Source: Pseudoalteromonas denitrificans DSM 6059 (GTDB lineage: Bacteria > Pseudomonadota > Gammaproteobacteria > Enterobacterales > Alteromonadaceae). From it: a DNA stretch of 64,000 nucleotides. The stretch covers positions 165,135 through 229,134 of the forward strand of contig NZ_FOLO01000003.1 of the NCBI RefSeq assembly GCF_900112265.1, read 5' to 3'. The stretch's first letter is position 1; each line of letters begins with the position of its first letter. Of the stretch, positions 19,318 to 29,419 are shown one piece after another. The notes beneath the pieces were generated by a model. It saw only the letters and a program-made list of their open reading frames with translations. It was not told the origin of the DNA and did no database searches. The position numbers and the translations under genes were made by a program.

Positions 19318-19617
19318 ATGAACAAAGTAAATATTGATGATATGCAAAAGAGTGCAATCAAAGCGGCTAAAATTCTTAAAGCGATGAGCAATGAAAGCCG
19401 TTTAATCATTCTCTGTCATTTAGGTATGGAAGAAATGTCAGTCACTCAGTTAAATAAGCATGTTCTATTAAGTCAATCTAGCCTATCGCAACATTTAGCA
19501 AAACTTCGCCAAGATGGTTTGGTGAAAACCCGACGCGAATCACAAACGATTTATTATAGTATTGCTGACGAAATTGTTGGAAAGATAATTACTTTACTAC
19601 AAAACGAATATTGCTAA
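19318..19617 (+). CDS. ArsR-family repressor of the BigR/YgaV thiol-sensing type
   Basis: A 99-residue winged-helix ArsR protein. ATG 19318 is preferred to the upstream GTG (19306) because AGGTGA lies eight bases before it. The HTH is SVTQLNKHVLLSQSSLSQHLAKL and the wing RRESQTIYYSI. The metal-site cysteines of ArsR/CadC are absent. C33 (RLIILC) and the C-terminal C99 (NEYC) are 66 residues apart, the same spacing as the disulfide/persulfide-sensing pair C42-C108 of BigR. The protein should therefore respond to sulfide, persulfides or oxidants. No sulfide-oxidation gene is adjacent. The next gene, fpr, is convergent. Confidence 0.85.
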   Translation: MNKVNIDDMQKSAIKAAKILKAMSNESRLIILCHLGMEEMSVTQLNKHVLLSQSSLSQHLAKLRQDGLVKTRRESQTIYYSIADEIVGKIITLLQNEYC

Positions 19618-19621
19618 TTGC

Positions 19622-20362
19622 TCACCAGTATTGTTCAACGGTGATATTCCCAGGCGTTCGTCTGCGATTACGTTCATAGCCTAACTTATTTAATGTTAAA
19701 CTCGTTTCTTTGACCATATCTGGATTCCCGCAGATCATGAACTGACTCAATTTTGGCTCAGGTTTTAAATCAATAAATTTCATTAATTCACCAGACGCTA
19801 TTAATGAAGGTATTCGTCCAGTTAAGCCACTTGGGTTTTTTTGTCTGCTTAATATTGAGACAAATTTTAATTGCGGGTTTTCATCACAGAGTGTTTGAAT
19901 CAAGTATTGATAAGATAAATCTTCTTTCTCCCTAACACCATGTACTAATATCACTTCTTTAAATTTATGCCAGACTTCACCTTGTTGTAAAATTGATAAA
20001 AAGGGCCCTATTGCTGTGCCTGTTGACAATAACCATAATTGTTCACTTTTAGGAACCTCATCTAGTGTGAAAAAGCCTGATGCAGTTTGCGAAATTTCAA
20101 TTTTATCTCCTACTTTCAAATCAGACAAAGGGCATGTCAGTTTTCCTTGTTCTACTTTAACTAAATAAAACTCTAAATCCTTATTATTAGAAGCATTTAC
20201 AAATGAATAAGCCCTAGCAATTCTTTTAGAATTTACATTCATGGCTAACTTTGTAAACTGCCCGGCTTGAAATGAATTGATCGGAGCATTAACAATTATC
20301 GAAAATAACTTATCATTCCACCACTTTATGTTTTTAACTTTTGCGGTCAACCACTTAGCCAT
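19622..20362 (-). CDS. fpr: Ferredoxin/flavodoxin-NADP+ reductase
   Basis: A 246-residue FAD enzyme moving electrons between NADPH and ferredoxin or flavodoxin (EC 1.18.1.2). FAD-binding RAYSFVN, NADP-binding STGTAIGPFLSIL and MICGNPDMVKET are in the expected order, and the C-terminus ends EQYW as in bacterial Fpr (usual ending E-x-Y/F-W). Length is normal. It converges on the BigR-type regulator with a four-base gap. Confidence 0.95.
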   Translation of the reverse strand: MAKWLTAKVKNIKWWNDKLFSIIVNAPINSFQAGQFTKLAMNVNSKRIARAYSFVNASNNKDLEFYLVKVEQGKLTCPLSDLKVGDKIEISQTASGFFTLDEVPKSEQLWLLSTGTAIGPFLSILQQGEVWHKFKEVILVHGVREKEDLSYQYLIQTLCDENPQLKFVSILSRQKNPSGLTGRIPSLIASGELMKFIDLKPEPKLSQFMICGNPDMVKETSLTLNKLGYERNRRRTPGNITVEQYW

Positions 20363-20432
20363 TTTAATATTCCAAACTATAAGTTACTTTAAAAATGGGC
20401 TTAAATTGTCTTTTTATCAAGGTTTTAACAAT

Positions 20433-20460
20433 AAAAAAAGGACAACAGTCGTTGTCCTTT
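20433..20460 (-). terminator. Intrinsic terminator of the subtilase locus
   Basis: Stem AAAGGACAAC / GTTGTCCTTT with a 4-base loop. On the minus strand it is followed by seven T's (plus A run 20433-20439). It lies 31 bases after the protease stop. Confidence 0.85.
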
Positions 20461-20490
20461 ATAAACTTATTTGGGGAAAATGAGTTTAAT

Positions 20491-22608
20491 TTATTTTGGT
20501 GTAGCTTCTAGCTTTAATGTCATACCAGATGCAGCTGAATAACCATAGATATCTATGTACCATTTACCTGCTGTTGGCGTCGTGAATGCACAAGATTCAG
20601 AATTCCCATTTTCAAATGGACGACAGTCATATGAAGACGATGTCGATTGTCTACCTTGAGTAACATACAAATCTGCATCACCTGTACCACCAGAAATAGC
20701 AACGTTTAAATCAGCATATCCTTCAGCTAAGTCGAAGGTATAACGCGTCCAACTTCTTCTTGAAACAGATACATCGTTAATAGTTTCATTAACTGGCTGA
20801 ACAATACCACCATTTCCGCTATCTGCTGTGTAACTTCCTGTTAAGCTAACACCTGAAAAACCGCTATATGCTTTAATACGAACATGATAGGTTCCCGCTG
20901 TTTGAGTTACAGTACAAGACTCTGTATTGCCATTTTCAAATGGGCGGCAATCATAGCTGCTATCAGTGGGTGCTGAACCAAACTTAACGTACATGTCTGC
21001 ATCACCTGAGCCACCGCTCATAGAAAATGAAATCTTGGTCGCACCAGCTGGCACTTCCATAGTGTAAACAACATCACTTCCAGTTATTGCTTCTAAACCC
21101 GTTGCTGCAACACCATTTTCAAGCACATTATTGCCTACTGGTGGCTCAACTGGTCCCGTGCCATTTCCATCACAACCGTTAGCTGTAATAGAGTCTATTG
21201 CATCTTTAGTTTGTACTAAACCATAACCAAACTTAACATCTCGCCCTGCTGCACCTAAATCTTGCGCTGTTGAGTTAAGTACATTACGAATTTCTACGTT
21301 AGTACATGAGGGATGATGACTCCATACTAATGCCGCAACACCAGCTACATGTGGAGAAGCCATTGAAGTACCACTCTTTTTACCATAGTTGCCAGCACCG
21401 ATATTAATGCTTGTACTTGAATCAAGGTTAGCTAGCATAGTTGCGCCATCAGAATCTGATACTGTTACGCCAGGTATTGTTGTCGCATTAGTATCTCCTA
21501 ATGTGCCACCAAAAGCGCCTGATGCATTATTGTATATAATTGCACCAATACCACCGCTATCTTCACAGGCTTTCACTTTATCATGAAAAGAAATATTACC
21601 TCGTTGAATTAAACAAATGCGACCTGATGCGCCATTATCTATCGCTTCACCTGTCCCTAAATTATAAAGTGTTCCACTTGCTGAACCTTTATTTTCCATT
21701 GCATTTGCCGTATAGCTAACACCCGCAACTGAAACTTCAATTACAGAGCCTAAGCCATCTGGATAAGTTGAATAAACATCCACACCAGGGCCTGAAATTT
21801 CAACTGGATTATTTTTTTGTGAAAAATCAGCAAGGGCTTTATTGCTATCTATAGCAGCAAATGACATTACAGAATCATAAGAAGCAGGGAAACTTTCGAC
21901 ATCAGTTGTATTAGTTGCAACCCCATCGTTACCAGCTGCTGCAATTAATAATACACCAGCATCATAAGCTGCTTTATACCATTTTTCTCTGCTGTGCTTG
22001 AACCTGTGCCACCTAAGCTCATATTAATGACATCTGCACCATTCGTTTTACAGGTATTAATTGCATTCACTAAATCAGATGAATAACCCCAAATACTTTA
22101 ATAATATGCATGCTTGGGTTTGTTCCAATAACATTACGAACACCAATACCATTATTTAATGCCGCAATAGTACCTGCAACATGAGTTCCGTGTGGACCGC
22201 CGTGATCAAACCAGTTACCCGTTCCACTATCATTAGTGCCAGAAATGGTGTCACCTTTAAGGCCCATATCTTCATGTGGTAAGTTTAAACCTGAATCAAT
22301 CACACATATTTTTTACCACCTGAACTAGCTGATGCGACACTATCATCGACTTGATCCGCTTGAACCATCGCAATGCCATAAGGTGAACTTTGTCCCATAA
22401 AACGTCGTGGTAAATCTTCTTCAACGTACTGCACATTATTATCAAAACTTAACACAATGGCATCTGTTGCACTTAGCTCTGCTGCGATCACATTAGTATT
22501 TGCATGCTCGGCTTTTATTTTACCCCCTAGCATTTTATTACCCTGGATGATTTCAATTATAATTCTTGTCTGCCCTAAAACGGAGCATGAATGCAACACT
22601 TGAAACAA
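20491..22608 (-). pseudogene. S8 subtilisin-like secreted protease with two PPC domains, frameshifted
   Basis: One protease gene spread over changing frames. In order: an I9-like propeptide (to about 22300), the catalytic Asp segment VIDSG, the His segment HGTHVAGT, then MSLGGTGSS, a PA domain, the Ser segment GTSMASPHVAG, and two PPC domains (about 21120-20780 and 20770-20495), each with the near-identical stretch SSYDCRPFENGN. Reading continues only if frame is changed at three places: a GTGTG run (22301-22305), a G4 run (22087-22090) and an A5 run (21982-21986), each a net loss of one base. No signal peptide is found at the N-terminus, where only a TTG starts the frame. All triad motifs survive, so decay is recent, or some shifts are assembly errors. 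Confidence 0.85.
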
Positions 22609-23041
22609 AAATGAAATATATATTTAATACTCAAACTGTGAATGAATGTAAACACATACGATATACAATTCACCCTTGTTTTTACTAGGTTTAGGTTGCC
22701 TCTCTCATTGTTTCTATTTAATATACAATTTTTTCACTTCTTCTATGGAAGTTATTTCTTAAATTTAATTCGAATTTCAAAGAAAAAATTTACAATCTAA
22801 CAAGCATTGCTTAGCAAATGTAAACAATGTGATTTTTATATTTTTTGGTAGAGAAAAAATGAATAACAGATGTTTTAATCATTTTTATTAAAATATTTTA
22901 TTGAGGAAATACTCGAAATGAGTGAATTTCGATGTAAAAATATGCTTTGTACGGACATATTGAAATCATTTGCGTCATTTTATAAAAAACCGGTCCCGAT
23001 GATCGGTTCTTTTATAAAATGATTGAAGTAAATACAGTTAA
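22609..23041. other. Non-coding interval upstream of the broken protease
   Basis: About 430 AT-rich bases between the protease remnant and the MFS gene, both on the minus strand. Apart from the terminator near 22988 I see no gene. The missing protease signal-peptide region should lie here but none can be read in any frame. Confidence 0.5.
22985..23009 (-). terminator. Intrinsic terminator of the MFS gene
   Basis: On the minus strand AACCG ... CGGTT (11-base loop that can itself pair) is followed by TTTTTT. It lies just after the MFS stop. Confidence 0.65.
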
Positions 23042-24217
23042 TTACACAAGTTTTGGTGTTTTTACAAATTGGCTTGCTATTAAAGACATTAGCGCAAAAC
23101 CAGTACCAGCATAAAAAACATATGACTTATCATATAGCCAAATTAAACCAAATGATGCAGGGATCACTACAGCTGCAATATGATTTATCGTAAAACTCAC
23201 CCCAGCACTTGAAGCTATATCTTTAGGATCGGCTATTTTTTGAAAATATGTTTTAAGTGCAATTGCCATTGCAAAAAATAGATGATCAACAACATATAAT
23301 ATTGCAGCGAGATCAGCAGACTCAACCAAAGCATATCCTGTAAATACAACTGCTAACCCTATATATTCAACACTAAGTGCCCTACGTTCTCCCACCTTTG
23401 AAATCCACTTTCCAATCTTTGGTGCCAAGAAAAAGTTAATAATATGATTGATCATAAATAACAGAGTTATGTTTTGCACGCTATAGCCAAATTTTTCTAC
23501 CATTAAAAAGCCTGCAAAAACCATAAATATTTGTCTGCGTGCACCTGATAAAAAAGTTAAAAAGTAATATAAACTGTAGCGTTTTCTTAAAATGAGCTTT
23601 TTATGTTGTACATGTTCCATTTTAAATTTAGGCATGGTTAATGCGAGCCAAAAGGTTAATATAACACCGATAGCACCCACTAAGAGATACATAAACTGAT
23701 AATCAGTAGAAAATATACTAAACCCAAACCAAATAATGCCATAGCAAATCAAATGTGAAGCTGATTTAATTGACATGAGCTTTCCTAATTTTTCTGGCGC
23801 TTCATGTTTATTAAACCATTGTAAACTCAAAGAGGTATTTACAGTTTCATAATAATGATAGCCAATAGACATTAAAACAGTCGTTGCATATAAGCCATAT
23901 ACACTGGGAAATAACCCTGTTATTGCAACACCAATAGAGAGAATACATAAAGAAATTAATGCAAAAGTTTGCTCTATTAAAACCAATAAAACAAAAACAG
24001 CAGTAAAAGCTAAAAAACCGGGTATCTCACGTAAAGACTGTAAAATACCAATTTCAGCGCCTGTAAAAAAGACTTGTTCAATTGCAAAATTATTTAGCAT
24101 GGCAACCCAAGCTGCAAATGTAATTGACATTATAATGCTTGCAATTGCTAAGAATGCAAACGGTGTTTGCCATAGCTTCTCATTTTTATTTATTATTTCA
24201 ATTTTATGTGTCTGCAT
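23042..24217 (-). CDS. MFS transporter
   Basis: A 391-residue inner-membrane protein with about 12 hydrophobic segments in two halves, separated by a charged cytoplasmic loop (PKFKMEHVQHKKLILRKRYS). It resembles the MFS_1 group of small uncharacterised transporters. FLSGARRQIFMVFAGFLMVE begins the second half. It diverges from an AraC regulator 69 bases away, which probably controls it. The substrate is unknown. An efflux or uptake direction cannot be deduced. Confidence 0.88.
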   Translation of the reverse strand: MQTHKIEIINKNEKLWQTPFAFLAIASIIMSITFAAWVAMLNNFAIEQVFFTGAEIGILQSLREIPGFLAFTAVFVLLVLIEQTFALISLCILSIGVAITGLFPSVYGLYATTVLMSIGYHYYETVNTSLSLQWFNKHEAPEKLGKLMSIKSASHLICYGIIWFGFSIFSTDYQFMYLLVGAIGVILTFWLALTMPKFKMEHVQHKKLILRKRYSLYYFLTFLSGARRQIFMVFAGFLMVEKFGYSVQNITLLFMINHIINFFLAPKIGKWISKVGERRALSVEYIGLAVVFTGYALVESADLAAILYVVDHLFFAMAIALKTYFQKIADPKDIASSAGVSFTINHIAAVVIPASFGLIWLYDKSYVFYAGTGFALMSLIASQFVKTPKLV

Positions 24218-24286
24218 TTGAAAATTATTTGTTGACCCTAAGTGAAGCCAGTATATTATTTAAAAAAGGTGACCAAAAGGCAGATT

Positions 24287-25099
24287 ATGACAGTTAGTTT
24301 ATCAAATCAGACAAAATCAAAATGGTTAAAGCTTTCCAGAAATAAAAGTTATGATGTGCTGCCACGACCTGTAGTTCCCTTAATTGGTGAGTTTCGGGCC
24401 ATGACTCAAATTCAGACTCATTCACATATATGGTCACAACTGGCATATTCATGTAAAGGAGTCATGCATATCGAAACAAATGAAGGTGTTTTTGTGATCC
24501 CCCCTGAGCAGGCTTTATGGTTACCACCAAATATAGAACATCAACATTTTTGTAGAACAGCAGTAAGCTATCGTAGCTTACATATAGATCCTACATGGAG
24601 TGATATTTTAGGAAACTGTGTAAAACCTTTAACTGTAGACCCTTTATTAAAAGCACTTATCTTAGAAGTATCAAACTGGGGTAAAGATTATACAGAAACA
24701 GCTCAAACCAATCGGCTATTACGTGTCTTGCTCGATAGACTTGCTCAAGCTCCCAGTAATGAGCTTTTTATACCAAAAATAAATGACAAAAGACTTTTAC
24801 CTATCGTTGAATCTTTAAATCACGATCCTTCAAATAAACTCACAATCGAAGAATGGGCTGAGATTGTGGGTGCATCCAGTCGTACATTAAATCGGTTATT
24901 TAACAAAAGTTATGGCATGGGTTTTAGCCGTTGGAAACAAAAAATCAGAATCCTTAAATCATTAGAAATGATTAATTCAAATATGAATCTCAGTGACATT
25001 GCTTTTTCCTTAGGTTATGAATCAACCTCTTCATTTATCACTGGATTTAAAAAACAACTAGGCTGCTCTCCAAAACGTTATGCTCTTAAAACACATTAA
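24287..25099 (+). CDS. AraC family transcriptional regulator
   Basis: A 270-residue regulator. An N-terminal cupin sensing domain (HSHIWSQLAYSCKGVMHIET, VIPPEQALWLPPNIEHQ) precedes the two C-terminal helix-turn-helix motifs (LTIEEWAEIVGASSRTLNRLF; NLSDIAFSLGYESTSSFITGF). ATG 24287 is chosen because AAAAGG lies six bases before it. The GTG at 24242 would add 15 unlikely residues and has no ribosome site. It diverges from the MFS gene, the classical layout of an AraC regulator and its transporter target. Confidence 0.9.
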   Translation: MTVSLSNQTKSKWLKLSRNKSYDVLPRPVVPLIGEFRAMTQIQTHSHIWSQLAYSCKGVMHIETNEGVFVIPPEQALWLPPNIEHQHFCRTAVSYRSLHIDPTWSDILGNCVKPLTVDPLLKALILEVSNWGKDYTETAQTNRLLRVLLDRLAQAPSNELFIPKINDKRLLPIVESLNHDPSNKLTIEEWAEIVGASSRTLNRLFNKSYGMGFSRWKQKIRILKSLEMINSNMNLSDIAFSLGYESTSSFITGFKKQLGCSPKRYALKTH

Positions 25100-25295
25100 A
25101 ACTTAAACAAGGGGTTTACTCCCTGACAAAATAGAGTTTTTCTCCTAAGCTTGAAGTATTCAAGTGCCCCTATTCGGTTCCATATTTGATTCTCTTTCAC
25201 TATTCATGTAATTAAAAAATACTCTGAAATTTTTGTATATGCAATCAATATGTGATCAACAAATATTAAAGTAAGTTTAAATGGAGAGTTTTACA

Positions 25296-27809
25296 ATGAA
25301 ACGTCATCTATTAATAAGTATATTGTTTGTATTTATCAGTGCATGCGGTGGATCAGGAGGAAGTGGTAACGATACTGTCGTTGAAGTGCCTACATCTGTT
25401 GGCAATTTAAATATTAGTGTTTCAGGCTTGCCTGAAGGTGAAAATGCAAGTATTACAATTTCAGGACCGGAAGGGTTTAGTCAATCTATAACAAATTCTA
25501 TTGTCTTATCCGGATTAAAAATTGGTAGCTATTCAGTGACTATCAGTGACGTTATGATTTCAGGTATTAACTACCAAGGGTTTGATTCCAGTCTAGATTT
25601 ATCACTGTCAGCTAACCTCACTTTAGATGCAAATATCACATATGGTGCATTAACACAAAGCCAAGGTGTTATTTCAGGATTTGGGAGTGTATTTGTTAAT
25701 GGAACACGTTTTAATACCGATACTTCAATAATTACAACCGATGATACATTAAATGGTACAGATTCAGATCTAGACATAGGTATGTTGGTCTCAATTCAAG
25801 GATTAGTCTCTCATGATGGTAGTTTAGCCAAAGCAACAGTCATAGATTATTCTGTAAGAGCAAGAGGACCAGTAGATAACATTAATTTATTAGATAACAA
25901 AATCACTGTATTAGGCCAAGTTTTTTTAATCGATGAGTTAACTGAATTTAAAGATACGGACTTTGAATCATTATTAGTAGGTGACATAGTCGATATCAGT
26001 GCAATATTAAATACGGAAAATAATTTATTAGCCACTTTAATCAAGAAACGAGATGCAGGTGAATCAACATATATTGTAAGAGGCGAAGTCTCAAGTTTAG
26101 ATACTGATGCGCACACTTTCATGCTTGATAATTTAACAATCAACTTTGCCAATGCAGAGGTTAAAGGTGAATTGGTAGAAGCTGTGACAGTTAAAGTTAA
26201 AGCCGATACAGCTCCAGTTGACAATATATTGCATGCCATTGAGGTCGAAATTGAAACCAGTGAACTAGCTCAAGGTCAATTTATTGCACTTGATGGTATT
26301 ATTAATGAGTTTACGAATACCCAAGAGTTTAAAGTGAATAGCCAAGCTATTATGCTAACGACAGATACTAAAATAGAAAATGGCACTCTATCTGATATCA
26401 GTTTAAATAAAAGAGTCAAAGTATTCGGTCAACTTAATGAAAACCAAATTTTAGTCGCTAATAAAATACGGTTAGATAAACCAGGGATCATAAAAGTAGA
26501 AGGTCAAATAGGTGCAATCAATTTAAATGATGATTCGGTAACTGTGCTAGGTATTACTTTTTTAACGGATAAACACTCACACTTTTTAGATAAGTCTTCG
26601 GCTAAAGTAAAACGTTTTAGTTTATCTGATTTAGCTATTGATGATCGGGTTGAAATAAAGGCATTTGAACAAGAATCACAATTTATAATACGCCAACTCA
26701 AACGTAATAATCCAAACTCAGATATGGTTAAACTAGAGGGCATGATCAGCAATATCTCTGAAACTTCATTTGAACTTCAAGGTGTACTTATCATCACAAC
26801 TGATATTACAAAATTTGAAGGTAATGAAGATGATGACATTACTCAAACTGAGTTTTTTGCACTCATTTCTGAAGGTGACGAAGTTGAAGTAAAAGGTCAG
26901 TTTCAAGAAAATGGCAGCTTGTTAGCCCTTAAAGTTGAACTTGGTGATGATGACAGCAATAGGGTTGAAGTGAGCGGCACAATAGATGATGGTTTTATTT
27001 CTAGTGCTGAATTCTCAGTAAACGGTCACGCTATCACAACAAATTCAAATACTGTTTATGAGGATGGCTCAGAATCAGACCTTCAAGCAGGGGTTGAAGT
27101 CAAAATAAAAGGTCAGCAAAGTGAGTCCGGTGTTATTTTAGCAACAAAAATTGAATTTAAATTATCAGATGATGATAACAAGGTGGAGTTAAAAGGTACT
27201 ATTGATAGCTTTGTTTCTGCGACACAATTTAGCGTTAATAATCATCATATTACAACAGATGATAATATTGAATTTAAGCACGGTGCTATTGATGATTTAG
27301 AAGTGGGAGTCAACATCGAGATTGAAGGTATATTATTAGCATCAGGCACTATTCTTGCCAAAAAAATTGAATTTGAAGAAGATGACGAACACGAAATTAA
27401 AGGAACTGTTGCCAATTTCAATTCTATTACTGACTTCATGCTTGAAACACACGATGGCACATTACAAGCTGTCACGACCACTGAGCAAACTGAATATAAA
27501 GATGGTGATGAAGGTATGCTTGAAAATGGGGTGATGCTTGAAGTAAAAGGCCGTATTGAAAATAATATTTTAATAGCCAATAAAATTGAGTTTGAAGAGG
27601 CTGAAAAGATTGAATATACAGGCATTATTTCAGATTTTATTTCAACAACCGAATTTAAGGTTGATGGGAAAGCGGTGACAACAAACGAGTTTACTCACTT
27701 TAAAGGAGGTACAGTTGATGATCTTAATAATGGCATCTTGGTTGAAGTAAAAGGGACTTTAGATAGTAATCAGGCTTTAGTTGCTATAAAGCTTGAGTTT
27801 GATGATTAG
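25296..27809 (+). CDS. Lipoprotein with about ten DUF5666-like beta repeats
   Basis: An 837-residue surface or periplasmic lipoprotein with lipobox FISACGGSG. ATG 25296 is chosen because GGAG lies nine bases upstream (the ATG at 25281 overlaps that site). A transthyretin-like domain (GNLNISVSGLPEGENASI) is followed by about ten tandem units of 65-75 residues with the pattern V-x-G-x-I ... F-x-V-N-G ... T-x-F ... D-L-x-x-G-x-x-V-E-V-K-G ... L-A-x-K-I-E. These are DUF5666 OB-like units. The last four are the most alike and are very acidic (EEDDE linkers). Function unknown; calcium or polysaccharide binding would fit the acidity, but this is inference. Confidence 0.85.
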   Translation: MKRHLLISILFVFISACGGSGGSGNDTVVEVPTSVGNLNISVSGLPEGENASITISGPEGFSQSITNSIVLSGLKIGSYSVTISDVMISGINYQGFDSSLDLSLSANLTLDANITYGALTQSQGVISGFGSVFVNGTRFNTDTSIITTDDTLNGTDSDLDIGMLVSIQGLVSHDGSLAKATVIDYSVRARGPVDNINLLDNKITVLGQVFLIDELTEFKDTDFESLLVGDIVDISAILNTENNLLATLIKKRDAGESTYIVRGEVSSLDTDAHTFMLDNLTINFANAEVKGELVEAVTVKVKADTAPVDNILHAIEVEIETSELAQGQFIALDGIINEFTNTQEFKVNSQAIMLTTDTKIENGTLSDISLNKRVKVFGQLNENQILVANKIRLDKPGIIKVEGQIGAINLNDDSVTVLGITFLTDKHSHFLDKSSAKVKRFSLSDLAIDDRVEIKAFEQESQFIIRQLKRNNPNSDMVKLEGMISNISETSFELQGVLIITTDITKFEGNEDDDITQTEFFALISEGDEVEVKGQFQENGSLLALKVELGDDDSNRVEVSGTIDDGFISSAEFSVNGHAITTNSNTVYEDGSESDLQAGVEVKIKGQQSESGVILATKIEFKLSDDDNKVELKGTIDSFVSATQFSVNNHHITTDDNIEFKHGAIDDLEVGVNIEIEGILLASGTILAKKIEFEEDDEHEIKGTVANFNSITDFMLETHDGTLQAVTTTEQTEYKDGDEGMLENGVMLEVKGRIENNILIANKIEFEEAEKIEYTGIISDFISTTEFKVDGKAVTTNEFTHFKGGTVDDLNNGILVEVKGTLDSNQALVAIKLEFDD

Positions 27810-27821
27810 TTATTTATTTTT

Positions 27822-27860
27822 AAAGTTAATCTATTAGTATGATAAATATAGATTAACTTT
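27822..27860. terminator. Hairpin between convergent DUF5666 and idi genes
   Basis: A perfect 13-bp inverted repeat AAAGTTAATCTAT / ATAGATTAACTTT with a 13-base loop between the two stop codons, with A- and T-rich flanks on both sides. Probable bidirectional terminator. Confidence 0.6.
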
Positions 27861-27887
27861 ATTATCCAATGAATAGTAAATACAAGT

Positions 27888-28442
27888 TTAACGAGTTAGC
27901 GATAGCTTATTTATGACCTTAAAAAAGGTGGCTTCAAACCAAGGGGTAAATTGCTCCGGGTGACTTTTTAATGCTTGTTCTATTTCATTGATGCTTAGCC
28001 ATTTTATATTATTTACTTCAACAGGATTTGGCCGAACCTCTAAATTATCAGATTCACTTTGTGTTAAGAGATTGACAAATAAATGATCAAACTCATGTTC
28101 AATTAAAGAGTTTTCAAGCTGCGCTTGATAGATATGGCTATCAACCCAAGTAATGCTATTTAATTTAAAACCCAACTCTTCTTCTAAACGTTTAAGTGCT
28201 GAATGTTGTAAATTATCATTCGGTTGTGGGTGAGAACAACAAGTATTACTCCATAAACCGGCACAATGATACTTAGTTAAAGCGCGTTGTTGTAATAGAA
28301 TTTCAGTCTTATCATGAAATTTACGCATAATGAAAATAGAGAATGCGCGGTGTAATAAACCAGCTTCATGGGCTTGCATTTTATCAGCATACCCAAGTGA
28401 ATTGTCATTCACATCAACCAATATTACTTTATTTCGTTCCAT
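27888..28442 (-). CDS. idi: Isopentenyl-diphosphate delta-isomerase, type I
   Basis: Cytosolic Nudix-fold enzyme interconverting IPP and DMAPP (EC 5.3.3.2). 184 residues. The active-site cysteine is in NTCCSHP, the Nudix-like helix is ALKRLEEELGF, and the catalytic Glu region is EHEFDHLF. The ATG at 28442 is chosen: AGGT sits seven bases before it but too close to the ATG at 28448. It converges on the DUF5666 gene and diverges from the hydrolase. Confidence 0.96.
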   Translation of the reverse strand: MERNKVILVDVNDNSLGYADKMQAHEAGLLHRAFSIFIMRKFHDKTEILLQQRALTKYHCAGLWSNTCCSHPQPNDNLQHSALKRLEEELGFKLNSITWVDSHIYQAQLENSLIEHEFDHLFVNLLTQSESDNLEVRPNPVEVNNIKWLSINEIEQALKSHPEQFTPWFEATFFKVINKLSLTR

Positions 28443-28592
28443 ACACATACCTAAAAATAACCGCGCAGTATTATACCTAAATTCATCTAACTCAAGCTAG
28501 TAAAAATAATAAAGTAGCTATTAATAAAAATAATTGATATTTTGTTTATTAAATAAATTAGAATAAAAACTCTATTCGTGAGCGTTCCCAAA

Positions 28593-29399
28593 ATGCCAAA
28601 ACCTATTATTAACTTTGTACATGCCAATGGCTTTCCCGCTGCAAGCTATAATACCTTTTTAGAGTATATAAAACCTGACTATCAAATTATGGCCTTGCCA
28701 CAATATGGTCACAATCCTTTATATGGCATTACTCATAATTGGCAATACTTAGTGGATGAATTAATAGAGTTTGTACTAATACAGAACCAAATAATAAAAG
28801 ATAAAAATCAAAAGGTTATTAATGTCGGGCACTCTTTTGGCGGCGTTATTTCTTTCATGGCAGCTTGCCAACGACCCGACTTGTTTAAAGGTTTAATCAT
28901 GTTAGATCCTCCTGCTTTCACTGGTTCAACTGCCTTTTTGATGAAACTCCTTAAGAATACGCGATTTATCGACCATATTACCCCTGCTGGTAGAACCAAA
29001 ATGAGACGTAAACAGTGGCCATTAAGTGCAAATATGGTTAACCAATTTAAGCACAAGGCATTATTTAAAAATTTTGATCCCCGTTGCCTAGCTGATTATG
29101 CCCATAATGCTATCGTTCAGCGCAATCAAAAACTTGAATTAGCCTTTTCGGCTGAGGTTGAAACTGATATTTTTAGAAATTTACCCGTTAACCTTAATCA
29201 ATTTAAAAATAAGCTAACAATTCCTGCAACGCTGATTTATGCGGAGAATGGCGTTTGTAGCCCACGTTTAGTTCATAAATTTTCATCTAAAAATAATATC
29301 AATGTTATTAAAAGACCTAACATTGGGCATATGTTTCCACTTGAACAACCTGAAGAAACCGCTTTATTAATAAAACACACTATTAAGAGTTGGCAATGA
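28593..29399 (+). CDS. Alpha/beta hydrolase
   Basis: A 268-residue cytosolic hydrolase. The oxyanion segment FVHANGFPA, nucleophile elbow GHSFGG (Ser), a late Asp/Glu region (LIYAENGVCSP) and the catalytic His (NIGHMFPLEQPEE) are all present. It is close to the widespread MenH/esterase-like hydrolases of unknown substrate. The start is uncertain: ATG 28593 matches the beginning of homologues, while GTG 28578 would add five residues. There is no obvious operon partner. Confidence 0.85.
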   Translation: MPKPIINFVHANGFPAASYNTFLEYIKPDYQIMALPQYGHNPLYGITHNWQYLVDELIEFVLIQNQIIKDKNQKVINVGHSFGGVISFMAACQRPDLFKGLIMLDPPAFTGSTAFLMKLLKNTRFIDHITPAGRTKMRRKQWPLSANMVNQFKHKALFKNFDPRCLADYAHNAIVQRNQKLELAFSAEVETDIFRNLPVNLNQFKNKLTIPATLIYAENGVCSPRLVHKFSSKNNINVIKRPNIGHMFPLEQPEETALLIKHTIKSWQ

Positions 29400-29419
29400 T
29401 AGCACTTTGGTTAAAAAAG

